Assembly (NCBI RefSeq): GCF_000023125.1
Contig: NC_013037.1
Span: 2,232,001-2,296,000, forward strand
Length of the DNA stretch: 64,000 nt
Direction of reading: 5' to 3'
Source of the DNA: Dyadobacter fermentans DSM 18053
GTDB taxonomy: Bacteria; Bacteroidota; Bacteroidia; Cytophagales; Spirosomataceae
Shown in pieces: positions 43,735 to 53,402 of the stretch. Position 1 is the stretch's first letter; each line of letters opens with the position of its first letter. The translations under genes were made by a program, and so were the position numbers. Below the pieces are notes generated by a model. That model did no database searches. It saw nothing but the letters and a program-made list of their open reading frames with translations, and was not told the origin of the DNA.

Positions 43735-46206
43735 CTAGCGATACTCCATCCACGCCGTCGCTTCGCAATCCTTATCGGCTTTAAACCGTACCCATCTTGC
43801 CGCAAATTCCTTGGGAAAGCTGAAATCGACGGTTTTGCCGGGCTCGACAACGAATTTCCGGCTCTCCATCCACGGGCCGTTTCCAACGGGATCAACTTCC
43901 ATTGTGAAGGTCACGGGCGACTTTGCATTGTGCGAAAGCTGCAAGGTTTTTTGGTCGTAAAACCCAATCAGAAAGGGGTCTGAGGCTTCATTGGCTTTGA
44001 CCTGCGTATCGTTCAATGGTCCGCCGTGGCCGGTTGGTTTGCCGAGCTTCCAAAGATCGTCGATCGCCCCGGCCCAAACCGCCGCTTTTTGATCGTCCGA
44101 CACGATGATGTGCTCATTTCCTTTGGCCGATTTGGCGTCGATGCCCGTCATTACCAGCAAGCCCCGGTAGGATGCGTAATCATTGATGCGCAGCTTGTGC
44201 GACGATATCGGCCGGATCTTCGCGTAACCATCGGCATTCTCCGCAGGCAGCTCGTAAAATGTCCCGTGGCAGTTGAACAGATCGCGCTCGGTGGAAACTT
44301 CGCGGCAAATACGCAGGGCAGCGTCGTTCGTAAGGCCGGTAAATGCTTCGTCGCCCAGCGGCAGTCGCCAGCGCCGACCTTTGTCATCAATCACGAGTAC
44401 GGACGATGCGTCTATCGTCACCACCTGCTGCGGAATCCTGAATTTTGTTTTGATAAAATCCTTCGTTTTCAAATCTTCCTTGCGCGACAACTTCATATCG
44501 CCGTCGAGCTCGTAGTAACCGGCGTCGCTGGCTTTGCTACCGGCATAGTTGAGTGCGGTTATGCCCAGCGCCCTGCGGTTTTCTCCCAGTCCGTAAAGCA
44601 GTCCGCCGGTTGTTGCAGCAGCATTTACAGGACTCAAACCATTGAAAATCGCATTTGCGGACATTGTTCGCTTGTCGTCATTCTGATAGGAAAAATGCGC
44701 GGAAACATAGGTCTCCTTATCCGCTTTAATGCGAATCCATTCACCCGACTCGGCCGTTGCGAACACGATTTCCCTGGCTGTTTTTGCAGGAATTTTCACA
44801 GTTTTCAATGCAGCCCAGCTGTCATTTCCCGATTTGTCCACTTCAAATGTAAATGCCACTTCGCTGTCTCCATTGTTTTGCACCCAGGCTGTGCGGCGGG
44901 CCCAGCCGCTGAACAGGAACGGTTCCGAAGCCGCATTCGCTTTCACATTTTCATTCAGCCACACCGCGCCTTCGGAGTTGTTCGGGCCGAGCTCGTCGGG
45001 TTTGGTGAGTGAGGTAAACCAGAGGTTCGAGTTGGATTGGCCGGGGCCTTCGATGTTGCCTTTGGCTTTTCTTTTGTTCAAAAATTCGCGCTGGGCGGAG
45101 TCGTCACATCCGAAAACCAGCTGATCGTTCCAGCGGGTATAATCGCCGATCACCTTTAAATAGGCAGTTTTCGGGCGGATTCCGGCGCTGTTTTTGGAGG
45201 TAAATGTTTCAGGAAACTTCCAGAACATTCCGTGCATCGTCATCAGATAATCCGGTTTTGCGGCAGTTCCAACGTCCCTGATGCGCGGCCATTCGGTGTT
45301 CCAGCCGTGGGCGCCGTCGTAGGCATGGCTCGCTTTGGGCAGTCGGTAAAATGTCCATTTCCCATGGTCCCGCACCGCCATCAGCAGTGATTTGTGGTCC
45401 CACCCTGTCGCCCAGATCGCGTCTGTTTCAGGGTTTTTGTTCCCGTCAATGCCGCCCGGACCGGTCACTTCCACAAACTGGTTGCGGCGTACCACCTTCC
45501 AGTTTTTTCCATCCCATTCCGACAATGAACCGGACTCCACATCAAACTGCTGCTCCGCCTTTTTGCCCGGTTCACCATTGTTGGAATAAACCGTCACGCC
45601 CTGTCCGGAATAATAACCTTTCCCATGCGCGCCGGGCAGCAAATTATTGTATTGATAAGGCTGCTGCTCACCATCGCTTTTAAGATTTTTGACATTCCCA
45701 TCGGTGTAAAGTGTTTTCACATCGAGGCTCTTTACATCGACTTCGTAAAAACCTTCCTCCATCGTCCCGTAATATATTTTTCCCTTCGGATCAGTCAAAT
45801 GGCGCGCATTGCCCGTGTGGCGGCCGGGCATTGTTTTGTAGGAAATTGCACGCACGCCGCCTTTCGCATCGATGGCATAAGGCCCGATAAAAAGCTGGTT
45901 ACTTTCCTTGTGGATCATGCGGTTGGCAGGCGTGCCGCCGATGCTTTCCGGTCGCACGGTTTGGGTCAGATCCGCGCTGATTTCGTACAATTTATCGTCG
46001 GAACCGAAGGGCAAATGGGGTGCGTAAGTGATCGCCCAAAGCTTGCCTGCCCAGGGTACCACAGCACCGGTTCCGCATTCGCCGGCGCTGTTGTACATGG
46101 CCAGGTGCGGATAGATGCCGCTGAACGAGGGCTTTTTGCTTTGGGCGGTTAGTTGCAGGGTTAGGAATAGTAAGGGAGCTGTAAGCCAAAGGTTTGTCTT
46201 TTTCAT
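43735..46206 (-). CDS. Large secreted PUL-associated protein with duplicated beta-sandwich (823 aa)
   Basis: Function not recognised. Signal peptide about 1-21. Residues about 30-400 look like a beta-propeller (repeats such as GKLWAITYAPHLPFGSDDKL, GKIYYGTMEEGFYEVDVKSL, DAIWATGWDHKSLLMAVRDHG). Two clearly homologous beta-sandwich modules occur at 417-508 and 731-823. Shared words are VKANAASEPFL / VKANEASDPFL, FTFEVDKSGNDSW / FTMEVDPVGNGPW and WIRIKADKETY / WVRFKADKDCE. A second propeller-like stretch lies between them. It is coded 20 bp after SusD of PUL 2, so it is likely a periplasmic or surface glycan-binding or glycan-cleaving protein. No catalytic residues can be named. Confidence 0.78.
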   Translation of the reverse strand: MKKTNLWLTAPLLFLTLQLTAQSKKPSFSGIYPHLAMYNSAGECGTGAVVPWAGKLWAITYAPHLPFGSDDKLYEISADLTQTVRPESIGGTPANRMIHKESNQLFIGPYAIDAKGGVRAISYKTMPGRHTGNARHLTDPKGKIYYGTMEEGFYEVDVKSLDVKTLYTDGNVKNLKSDGEQQPYQYNNLLPGAHGKGYYSGQGVTVYSNNGEPGKKAEQQFDVESGSLSEWDGKNWKVVRRNQFVEVTGPGGIDGNKNPETDAIWATGWDHKSLLMAVRDHGKWTFYRLPKASHAYDGAHGWNTEWPRIRDVGTAAKPDYLMTMHGMFWKFPETFTSKNSAGIRPKTAYLKVIGDYTRWNDQLVFGCDDSAQREFLNKRKAKGNIEGPGQSNSNLWFTSLTKPDELGPNNSEGAVWLNENVKANAASEPFLFSGWARRTAWVQNNGDSEVAFTFEVDKSGNDSWAALKTVKIPAKTAREIVFATAESGEWIRIKADKETYVSAHFSYQNDDKRTMSANAIFNGLSPVNAAATTGGLLYGLGENRRALGITALNYAGSKASDAGYYELDGDMKLSRKEDLKTKDFIKTKFRIPQQVVTIDASSVLVIDDKGRRWRLPLGDEAFTGLTNDAALRICREVSTERDLFNCHGTFYELPAENADGYAKIRPISSHKLRINDYASYRGLLVMTGIDAKSAKGNEHIIVSDDQKAAVWAGAIDDLWKLGKPTGHGGPLNDTQVKANEASDPFLIGFYDQKTLQLSHNAKSPVTFTMEVDPVGNGPWMESRKFVVEPGKTVDFSFPKEFAARWVRFKADKDCEATAWMEYR

Positions 46207-46226
46207 AAATGCGTTTTTGTATACTT

Positions 46227-47900
46227 TTAATAACCTGTGTTTTGAGTAATGCCGGTGTTCACGCGCCCTTCCACGGCGGGAATCGGCCAGAGATATTGGC
46301 GGGTTTTGTCAAAATTTCGCTGGGCGAGCACTTTTACGTCGGTACCGAAGCCGGAATAGTCCGCAATGCCGTCGTCATCAATGGGCGTTACGCCGGGGAA
46401 AGGCCATTTGGCGCGGTTTTGCGCAGCCGGGTCGGGCAGACCGACTACCGGGCGTGACAATGCTTTTTCAGCGAGTCTCCAACGGATCAGATCCATATAG
46501 CGCAGGCCTTCGCGGGGGAATTCTACCCGGCGCTCGCGGCGCAGAATTTTGGTCAAAGCGGCTGCATTGGTGACAGCCACGGCGGGATAACCGGTGGTTT
46601 GCTGCCCGGTAACGCCGTAAGCCCGCGCCCGCACCTGGTTGATCGCGCTGAGCACGCTGGCGTCGATTTCGCCTAATTCTATTTTCGCTTCGGCGTAGGT
46701 CAGCAGTATTTCGGCGTAGCGGGAAATGATCGCGTCGTTGTCCTCCACGAGCCGGTCGGGCCAGGTTTGGTCAATGCCTTTTTTCCATAAAAAACCGGTA
46801 AAACTGGCAAATGCAGCCACAGCACGGGTGTCCCTGTTTTGGACCCTTTTATTTTCTTTTGAACTAAAAACTGTAAGCGAATCGGGGTGCGGCGTATAGT
46901 TGTAGCCGAGCCACTGCGTGTTGAACTCCACCACATTGGCCGTCAGGCGCGGGTCGCGGTTCTTGAATGGATTCTTAGGGTCGTAAAGGGGCGATTCGTC
47001 AATGGGCTTTCCGTCGGCGCATTCGTAGGCGTCCACAATTTCCCGCGTAGGCAACTGCGCACCGAAGCCGCCGGCGTTGCGCGAAATGTTATCCTGCACA
47101 TAGCCCGCCGGGCTAAAAACCTGCTGCTTTTCATCCCGTGGAATACTGATGATGATCTCGCGGCTGCTCTCGCCCGCTCTCAAAAAAAGCTGGGAATAGG
47201 ATGCATGCAATGTATAAACACCCGACTGGATAATCGCCGAAGCCGCATCCCGGGCAATGGCCCAGTTTTCGGTGTACAAAGCAGTCCGCGCCTTGATCGC
47301 CAGCGCCGCGCCCTGGGTGAGGCGTTTTGCCTCGGCAGCACCATAGCTGGCCGGCAAATTGGCTGCCGCAAAATCCAGCTCGGCGAACACAAAAGCAAGG
47401 ATTTCCGCCTTCGCCGTGCGCGTGATCCCGTACGACTCTTCCAATGTGAGTGGCCCGGTCAGGAAAGGCACGTCGCCGAAATGCGTGATCAGGCGGGAGT
47501 ACTGGTAGGCGCGGATCAGGCGCATTTCGGCTTCCAGGCGCAGCATCACATTGGCTGGCGTGTTGGAAGCGGCTTTGTCTTTATTTGCCAGAAATGAATT
47601 CGCACGGGCAATTGCTTTGTAGGCATTGAGCCAAAATGTTTGAACGGCTGCATCGTCGGCATTCATCGTACCGCCGATCACCGCGTTGGTCAGCTGGCCG
47701 CGGTGCCATTCATTGTCACTGAAAAGCTCGTTATCGTTCCCCCAGAATGCGAGCCGGTACAGGTCATTTACGGCCAGTTCCAGTTCGGTTTGATTGGCGT
47801 AAAAAGTGCCTGTGGAAGCCTCCGAAAGCGGTGCAAGGTCGAGCGTGTGGCAGGACGATAAGCCCGCCAGCAGGAATATGGGAAGGATGATTTTTTTCAT
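46227..47900 (-). CDS. SusD/RagB-family lipoprotein (PUL 2)
   Basis: A 557-residue SusD-family surface lipoprotein (lipobox LAGLSS-C). The N-terminal TPR region (TLDLAPLSEASTGTFYANQT; LRLEAEMRLIRAYQYSRLITHFG) and the C-terminal RagB domain (IISRYAEILLTYAEAKIELG, RRERRVEFPREGLRYMDLIRW, YLWPIPAVEGRVNTGITQNTG) are complete. It pairs with the SusC protein whose gene ends 25 bp upstream. The FPREGLRYMDLIRWR motif is a good family mark. Confidence 0.95.
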   Translation of the reverse strand: MKKIILPIFLLAGLSSCHTLDLAPLSEASTGTFYANQTELELAVNDLYRLAFWGNDNELFSDNEWHRGQLTNAVIGGTMNADDAAVQTFWLNAYKAIARANSFLANKDKAASNTPANVMLRLEAEMRLIRAYQYSRLITHFGDVPFLTGPLTLEESYGITRTAKAEILAFVFAELDFAAANLPASYGAAEAKRLTQGAALAIKARTALYTENWAIARDAASAIIQSGVYTLHASYSQLFLRAGESSREIIISIPRDEKQQVFSPAGYVQDNISRNAGGFGAQLPTREIVDAYECADGKPIDESPLYDPKNPFKNRDPRLTANVVEFNTQWLGYNYTPHPDSLTVFSSKENKRVQNRDTRAVAAFASFTGFLWKKGIDQTWPDRLVEDNDAIISRYAEILLTYAEAKIELGEIDASVLSAINQVRARAYGVTGQQTTGYPAVAVTNAAALTKILRRERRVEFPREGLRYMDLIRWRLAEKALSRPVVGLPDPAAQNRAKWPFPGVTPIDDDGIADYSGFGTDVKVLAQRNFDKTRQYLWPIPAVEGRVNTGITQNTGY

Positions 47901-47925
47901 CTTGAATAGCTGTTTTGAATAAAAC

Positions 47926-50900
47926 CTAAAACCGGATCGTAGCGCCCGCCATGAAGGTGGCTACAATGGGATAAGCATAGCTGGCCGACTCGGGATCAAG
48001 GTATTTCGGGAATTTACTGAGCGAGAAAACATCGTTGGCGGACAGATAAAACCGCAGCGACTGAATGCCCGCTTTCTTCACTGCCGACTGGCCCAGCGTG
48101 TAGCCCAGCGTGACGTTTTTCAACCGGAAATAACCGCCGTTAATCAGCCAGTAATCGGAAAGGGAGTAATTGGCGGCATTGGACGTACGGGAAAGTCGCG
48201 GATAGGTTGCGGCCAGGTTTTGCTGAGCGGTATTGTTGAGGCTCCAGAAGTTGCCTACCATTTCCGCAGGCATATTCCCGAATGCTTCTGCAAATGGCTG
48301 CACGGCGTCGGTGTTCAGGCGCGACAACTTTTTGGCAACGCCCTGGAAGCTAATACCGAAATCGACACCGGCATAATCGGCGCGCAGGTTGCCGCCGTAG
48401 AGATAGCGGGGCAATGCGCCGCCGAGCAGCACTTTGTCGTCCGTGGTGATTTTCCCGTCCTTATTGACATCCACATAACGCACGTCGCCGGGCATGGTGG
48501 TTACGTTGAGCACGGGCGCGCCGGTGATTTCGTCCTGCGTCTGGAACAGGCCGTTGGACAGGTAGCCAAACCATTCGTTATACTCGCTGCCATTCCGGAT
48601 GATCTGGTCGCCGCGGAATTCGGTGCCTTTCAAATCGCCTACCGTGGATTTGGCATCAGATAGGTTGGCGGAAACCGAGTAGCTGAATGCATTGATTTTC
48701 TCGCGCCAGGCCAGTTCCAGCTCCCAGCCTCTTACATTCAGCACACCCGCATTCTGATTGGGTTTATCGTACCCCAGGTACAGCGGAATGTCGAGCGGGA
48801 GCAGAATGTCGGTGGTTTTTTTCATGTAATAATCTGCGGCCACGCTCAGGCGATCATTCAGAAATGCCGCGTCGATACCGAAATCCGTGGTCCGGCTCGT
48901 TTCCCAGGATATATTTTCCACGGCATACACCTGCTGGCCGCCGCCTGTGAGCGGCACTACGCTGCCATTTTGATAAAACAATGCGTTGGAAAAATCAATG
49001 GTCGCCATGTAGGGGTAATAAGCCGGATTTCCATCTTTGTCGAGCAGGCGCTCGTTACCCGCTTTACCCCATGAGCCGCGTACTTTCAGGAATGACAGCC
49101 AGGGAATATTTTTGATAAAAGACTCTTCCGAAATCGTCCAACCTGCCGACAATGAAGGATAGATCGCCTCGCGATAGGCCGGCGCAAAACGCGACGACAA
49201 ATCCGAGCGCAGGTTTCCCTGGATAAAATATTTGCTTTTGTAATTGTATTGCAACCGCCCGAATACCGAATGCAGCCCCGATTCATTGGCGCTGCCCGCA
49301 TTGTCGCGCAGCTCGGTGGAACCGGAATTCAGGTAAGGAAAATCGGTGAGTGCAAAGCCGCTGCGCGAGGCGGAAAGTGTTTCGAATGAGCGGTAGTTTT
49401 CTTCATACCCTACCAATGCGTCGATGTTGTGGCCGCCTTTGAAATCCTTCACATAATTGGCAAGCACCTGTCCATTCATGGCAATGCTTTCCTGGCGGCC
49501 TTCGGTGAGGACCGTCCGCGCCTGGTTCACCACCGTGCTGTTGCTTCCGTCCGGATTCGTGTAGCGGATCTGTCTGGAAAAGTATTTGTTTTTGTCGAGG
49601 TCAAAAACCGGGGCGATCAAGGCTGTCAGCGTCAGTCCGGCTACGGGTTTATAGTTGAGCGTAATGCGCCCGCCGATCTGGTTGTTGAGGGTTTTGGTAA
49701 AACCGCCGTCACGCAGCTGCGCAAGCGGGTTCCGGCCGTCTTTCCCGAATGCCAGCCGACCGTCGGAATACACATCGTCGTAAATCGGCGGCATCACGCG
49801 CGATTCGTAAATGGGGTTGAATGTGTTGTTGGGCAGCTCGTTGGCATTGCCGTTGTTGGTCGTTCTTTTGTAAAAAACATCCAGGTTCAATGACATTTTA
49901 TTGTTGACCTGCAAATCGTTATTGATCCGGAACAGGTAGCGGTTGTACGAACGGTTGTCGTAAAACGCACCCGAATTGGTATAGCCGAGCGAAGCTTTGG
50001 TTTTGATTTTTCCGGTACCCATGGTAAAAACCAAATCGTGGCGCTGGCGCGGCGCATTGCGGCGGGTCAGCAGTGATTTTTGCCAGTTGGTGTTGGGAAA
50101 AAGGTCGGGATTGACGCGGTTGCTATCGAGGTAGTTGTCGATCAAACCTGGTGCAAACGGGCCCGCACTCGCGCCGTCGTTGGTCGTTTGCTCATTAAAA
50201 TACCGCATATAATCCTGCACGCCTACGTATTCGGGCATGGCCGTGGCGCGCTGGACGCCGTATTCGTAGGTGTATTCCAGGCTGCTTTGTCCTGATTTGG
50301 CACGTTTGGTCGTGACCAGAATTACCCCCGCGGCCCCTCTCGACCCGTAAATGGCCGCTGACGCAGCATCTTTCAGAACCGTTATATTTTCTACATCGCC
50401 GGGATTGACGTTGTCAATGCTGCTGACCGGCACACCGTCGACGATCACGAGCGGATTGTTGGTGCCGATCGTGGTGATCCCGCGGATGAGAATGTTGGCA
50501 CCAGCGCCCGGCGCGCCGCTGCTGCGTGTGACGGAAACGCCCGCAATGCTTCCCTGCAAGGCTTCCGAGATCTGGATGGTCTGCCGCCCGGCCACTTCCC
50601 GCGACCCGATGGTCGAAATAGCGCCGGTGAGGTCGCTCTTCTTTTGGGTACCGTAGCCGACCACAACCACCTCCGATAATGCATTATCATTCGGCTTCAA
50701 TGTAATGTCAATGGCCGAGCGGGTTCCCGCTTCGATTTCCTGACTTTCGTAACCGACGAACGAAAAGATGAGCGTTACGGGTTCCGCTTCCGAAATGGGC
50801 AGCCTGTATTGCCCGTCTACATCGGTCACTGTGCCTTGCTGTTTTCCTTTTACGACAATGCTGACACCGGGAAGGCCTTTGGCCGCTTCGTCGGTGACCT

Positions 50901-50985
50901 TGCCCGTCAGCTGGCGCGTTTGCGCCTGGGCGGCCAACGTCCAGCAAAAAAAGAACAGGCAAAAAAGTAGAATTTTTTGTCCCAT
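47926..50985 (-). CDS. SusC/RagA-family TonB-linked transporter without STN domain (PUL 2)
   Basis: A 1,019-residue outer-membrane transporter: signal peptide (about 1-21), carboxypeptidase-regulatory-like domain (about 25-100, TGKVTDEAAKGLPGVSIVVK), plug with the SusC hallmark SEVVVVGYGTQKKSDLTGAI (about 105-124) and LKDAASAAIYGSRGAAGVIL, then the barrel ending VATFMAGATIRF. There is no STN domain and no FecR or sigma gene nearby, unlike PUL 1. Instead a divergent membrane protein gene lies 179 bp away. Confidence 0.95.
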   Translation of the reverse strand: MGQKILLFCLFFFCWTLAAQAQTRQLTGKVTDEAAKGLPGVSIVVKGKQQGTVTDVDGQYRLPISEAEPVTLIFSFVGYESQEIEAGTRSAIDITLKPNDNALSEVVVVGYGTQKKSDLTGAISTIGSREVAGRQTIQISEALQGSIAGVSVTRSSGAPGAGANILIRGITTIGTNNPLVIVDGVPVSSIDNVNPGDVENITVLKDAASAAIYGSRGAAGVILVTTKRAKSGQSSLEYTYEYGVQRATAMPEYVGVQDYMRYFNEQTTNDGASAGPFAPGLIDNYLDSNRVNPDLFPNTNWQKSLLTRRNAPRQRHDLVFTMGTGKIKTKASLGYTNSGAFYDNRSYNRYLFRINNDLQVNNKMSLNLDVFYKRTTNNGNANELPNNTFNPIYESRVMPPIYDDVYSDGRLAFGKDGRNPLAQLRDGGFTKTLNNQIGGRITLNYKPVAGLTLTALIAPVFDLDKNKYFSRQIRYTNPDGSNSTVVNQARTVLTEGRQESIAMNGQVLANYVKDFKGGHNIDALVGYEENYRSFETLSASRSGFALTDFPYLNSGSTELRDNAGSANESGLHSVFGRLQYNYKSKYFIQGNLRSDLSSRFAPAYREAIYPSLSAGWTISEESFIKNIPWLSFLKVRGSWGKAGNERLLDKDGNPAYYPYMATIDFSNALFYQNGSVVPLTGGGQQVYAVENISWETSRTTDFGIDAAFLNDRLSVAADYYMKKTTDILLPLDIPLYLGYDKPNQNAGVLNVRGWELELAWREKINAFSYSVSANLSDAKSTVGDLKGTEFRGDQIIRNGSEYNEWFGYLSNGLFQTQDEITGAPVLNVTTMPGDVRYVDVNKDGKITTDDKVLLGGALPRYLYGGNLRADYAGVDFGISFQGVAKKLSRLNTDAVQPFAEAFGNMPAEMVGNFWSLNNTAQQNLAATYPRLSRTSNAANYSLSDYWLINGGYFRLKNVTLGYTLGQSAVKKAGIQSLRFYLSANDVFSLSKFPKYLDPESASYAYPIVATFMAGATIRF

Positions 50986-51053
50986 ATTTATTAAGTTTTA
51001 CAGATTGATTAAGAGGTTTTAAGTATTATCCGGCCGGATCATATTTGAGTTTG

Positions 51054-51061
51054 CAAATATA
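51054..51061 (-). promoter_or_regulatory. Candidate -7 element (TATATTTG) for PUL 2 susC
   Basis: TATATTTG on the minus strand matches TAnnTTTG exactly and lies 68 bp upstream of the susC ATG; a TTG lies 22 nt further upstream. It is in the shared gap with the divergent 440-aa gene. Confidence 0.42.
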
Positions 51062-51164
51062 TTTTTGGACAATGTCATGAAATCAATGGCAGCCTGATCA
51101 GATTTCAATTCAAAACTTTGAACAATTTAAAACCTTAACCCACAGACCCTTACAGTGATTTAAT

Positions 51165-52487
51165 ATGAAGAATGAACAAGCCGGATCGTCCGCTTTTGAT
51201 CGCCTCGATCATTGTTGCCGACTGGTCAGTGAGATTTTTGGAAAACCCGACATTGCCAGCTGGACAAACAGTGATTATGTGCAACTCGGATACATTCTTT
51301 ACAAGAAGACGCGGGTACAGATCAGCCCGAGCACCCTGAAACGGATTTTTGGCAAGATCAAAACAGACGAACGCTACTTCCCTCAAAAAGCCACCCGCGA
51401 CGCGCTGGCACAATATGCGGGCTTCAAGAACTGGGAGCATTTTACCGACATCCCGCTTCTGCCCGCCGTTACCGAAGAAAAACCTGCGCCCCTGCCTGTT
51501 CATCGCATTGCGGCAGAGCAACCTGCTGTGCTTCATCATGCCAAAAAGCCGGGAAAAGTAGTTTGGCGGCGTGCTGCGCTGCTGGCGCTGGGCATAGGTG
51601 GGTATCTGCTCTACTATTTCCTTTTTCGCACGGTTGAAAAGGCGGTTGTGACGCTGGAATGCAGTAATGCGGTTGGGAAAAACCCGCATTCGGCCGCTTT
51701 TATCGTGCGCGGGCTGCCAGCGAGTTTTGACGATCATTATGCGATCGACTTTGGGGATAGCCGGAAGAAATCGATTGCGGCAGGCGACAGTTTGGTTTCG
51801 CACTATTATGAAGTACCGGGGCGGTATCTGGCGATGCTGAAACGCGACGGCGTGCCGCTGGACACGGTGTCGGTTTATCTGAAAACGGATGCCTGGACGG
51901 CTACTGCGGAAATGATGTTCGACACCACGCGCGTTTATCCGATCAATACTGCCGGTTTGTTTTCGAACGGTAAAAATGGCGTCGACGCCTGGGAAGTCTC
52001 CCGGGCGGGTGTGGATACGAACCGGACCTTTTTTGTCAAATTCCTGAACACCCAGGAAACGAACATCGACGGCGACAACTTTGATTTGCTGATCAGGCTC
52101 AAAACTTCCGCCGACCGCGCCGGCGTGCGCTGCTCACAGGTGCGGGTGATTGTTTTTGGGGAAGAAGCCAAACACATGATCGACGTCATGAAACCGGGCT
52201 GCGAGCATTGGACTGACATGCAGTTTTCCGAAATTTCGAAACAAGGCGAGTTCAATAATATGGATTTTCTGGGCGTAGACCTTCATACCGGCGGCTCCAT
52301 CGCATTGAATGTGCACGAGCAGAACGCCAGACTTTCGATCAATTCCAGGCAGGTTTTTGAATCCGCCTACCAAAAGCCATTGAAGAAGGTTTACGGGCTA
52401 GGGATCACGTTTTCAGGGATTGGGGAAATTCATTCTGTCACAATGAAAGATTCAAAAACAGGAGCTGCCTTTGCGGGGAATTTTTAA
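51165..52487 (+). CDS. Membrane-anchored protein with putative N-terminal DNA-binding domain, divergent from PUL 2
   Basis: A 440-residue single-pass membrane protein. The cytoplasmic N-terminus (about 1-95) has a compact helical domain with a pattern suggestive of a helix-turn-helix: ISPSTLKRIFGKIK (53-66) followed by TRDALAQYAGFKNWEHF (77-93), resembling the S-x-x-T-L-x-R-x-F-G form seen in Cytophagales proteins beside SusC genes. A membrane helix spans about 137-155. The extracytoplasmic part has a PKD-like strand set (DDHYAIDFGDSRK and YEVPGRYLAMLKRDG) and a jelly-roll-like C-terminal domain (about 290-440). Topology and the divergent position opposite susC suggest a one-component membrane regulator sensing glycan outside and binding DNA inside. 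I do not recognise a named family. Confidence 0.62.
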   Translation: MKNEQAGSSAFDRLDHCCRLVSEIFGKPDIASWTNSDYVQLGYILYKKTRVQISPSTLKRIFGKIKTDERYFPQKATRDALAQYAGFKNWEHFTDIPLLPAVTEEKPAPLPVHRIAAEQPAVLHHAKKPGKVVWRRAALLALGIGGYLLYYFLFRTVEKAVVTLECSNAVGKNPHSAAFIVRGLPASFDDHYAIDFGDSRKKSIAAGDSLVSHYYEVPGRYLAMLKRDGVPLDTVSVYLKTDAWTATAEMMFDTTRVYPINTAGLFSNGKNGVDAWEVSRAGVDTNRTFFVKFLNTQETNIDGDNFDLLIRLKTSADRAGVRCSQVRVIVFGEEAKHMIDVMKPGCEHWTDMQFSEISKQGEFNNMDFLGVDLHTGGSIALNVHEQNARLSINSRQVFESAYQKPLKKVYGLGITFSGIGEIHSVTMKDSKTGAAFAGNF

Positions 52488-52622
52488 TCAATTGCTCCCA
52501 CCATTCAGGCGACTGCTTGGCTAACGGGAATAGGGATTTTTATCTTACGAATCGAGCAGGGCATTGCATTTGTCCGATTCAACTGAGGATCCATGAATGC
52601 GTCATGTCGCGTCCGCAGGTCT

Positions 52623-53297
52623 TTACTCCTGTTTCTGCCAAACCAGCAGGCCAAACTTTGCTCCGAACGAAACCAGCGGTGTCCATTTTCTGCCCGGGAA
52701 AAAGTTTTCACCTTCAAAGAACGGATCGTAACTCACCTCCCGGGGGTTTTCGATACGGGAGTACCGCACATTCGCCTTTGCAAGGCCAAACCCGGTATAG
52801 AGGTCAATTGTCAGTCTTTCCGGAACGATAAATTTTGTTCCCAGCTTTACTACAAATCCCGCTTTGCTTTTGCTAAACTTTGAACCATCGAAACTCAATT
52901 TCGTCGAATCTGACAGGTAATGATCATTTTTCCCGAGTGTCCTGTGTACACGTAAAAAGACACCTTCGGCAGCCGCATACCAGCCTACATTTTCGCGGCG
53001 CAGCCAGTAAAATTTCACCTCCGGCCGGATTTCTACCATATTGTATTTGCGCGATTTGAGCGAATTCCATGGAGCCCGGTGCAGGCCAAGCACATTTAAG
53101 CCCCCGCCAAGAGAGATTCCGTAGCTCCACCGTCCAGACGTCATATATTCGGTACCGATGCGCAGTGAAGGGTCCGGAAACGCAAGCGCGATGGGCATGA
53201 TGTGCACATCAATATTGGGCGCGTAAGTTCGCTTCTGTGCGGATGCACTGGCACTGAGCATCAGCAGGATGAATAACGAGAATGTAAATTTTTTCAT
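52623..53297 (-). CDS. Hypothetical outer-membrane beta-barrel protein (224 aa)
   Basis: Signal peptide about 1-20 (ending ASASAQ), then about ten amphipathic strands with aromatic girdles (YGISLGGGLNVLGLH, VEIRPEVKFYWL, AGFVVKLGTKFIV, LTIDLYTGFGLAKANV) and final VSFGAKFGLLVW, like the small DUF3575-type barrels of Bacteroidota. Localisation to the outer membrane is well supported by the strand pattern; function is unknown. It stands alone, convergent with the 440-aa membrane protein across a 135-bp gap with no obvious terminator. Confidence 0.72.
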   Translation of the reverse strand: MKKFTFSLFILLMLSASASAQKRTYAPNIDVHIMPIALAFPDPSLRIGTEYMTSGRWSYGISLGGGLNVLGLHRAPWNSLKSRKYNMVEIRPEVKFYWLRRENVGWYAAAEGVFLRVHRTLGKNDHYLSDSTKLSFDGSKFSKSKAGFVVKLGTKFIVPERLTIDLYTGFGLAKANVRYSRIENPREVSYDPFFEGENFFPGRKWTPLVSFGAKFGLLVWQKQE

Positions 53298-53402
53298 GGC
53301 CGTGATAGTTTCACGAAATATAACAAACGGTTACATTTTACGGTACTATCGGGCAGATTAAATTCTTTTACATATCATGAACAAGTGGAGTTTGGCGAAG
53401 AC

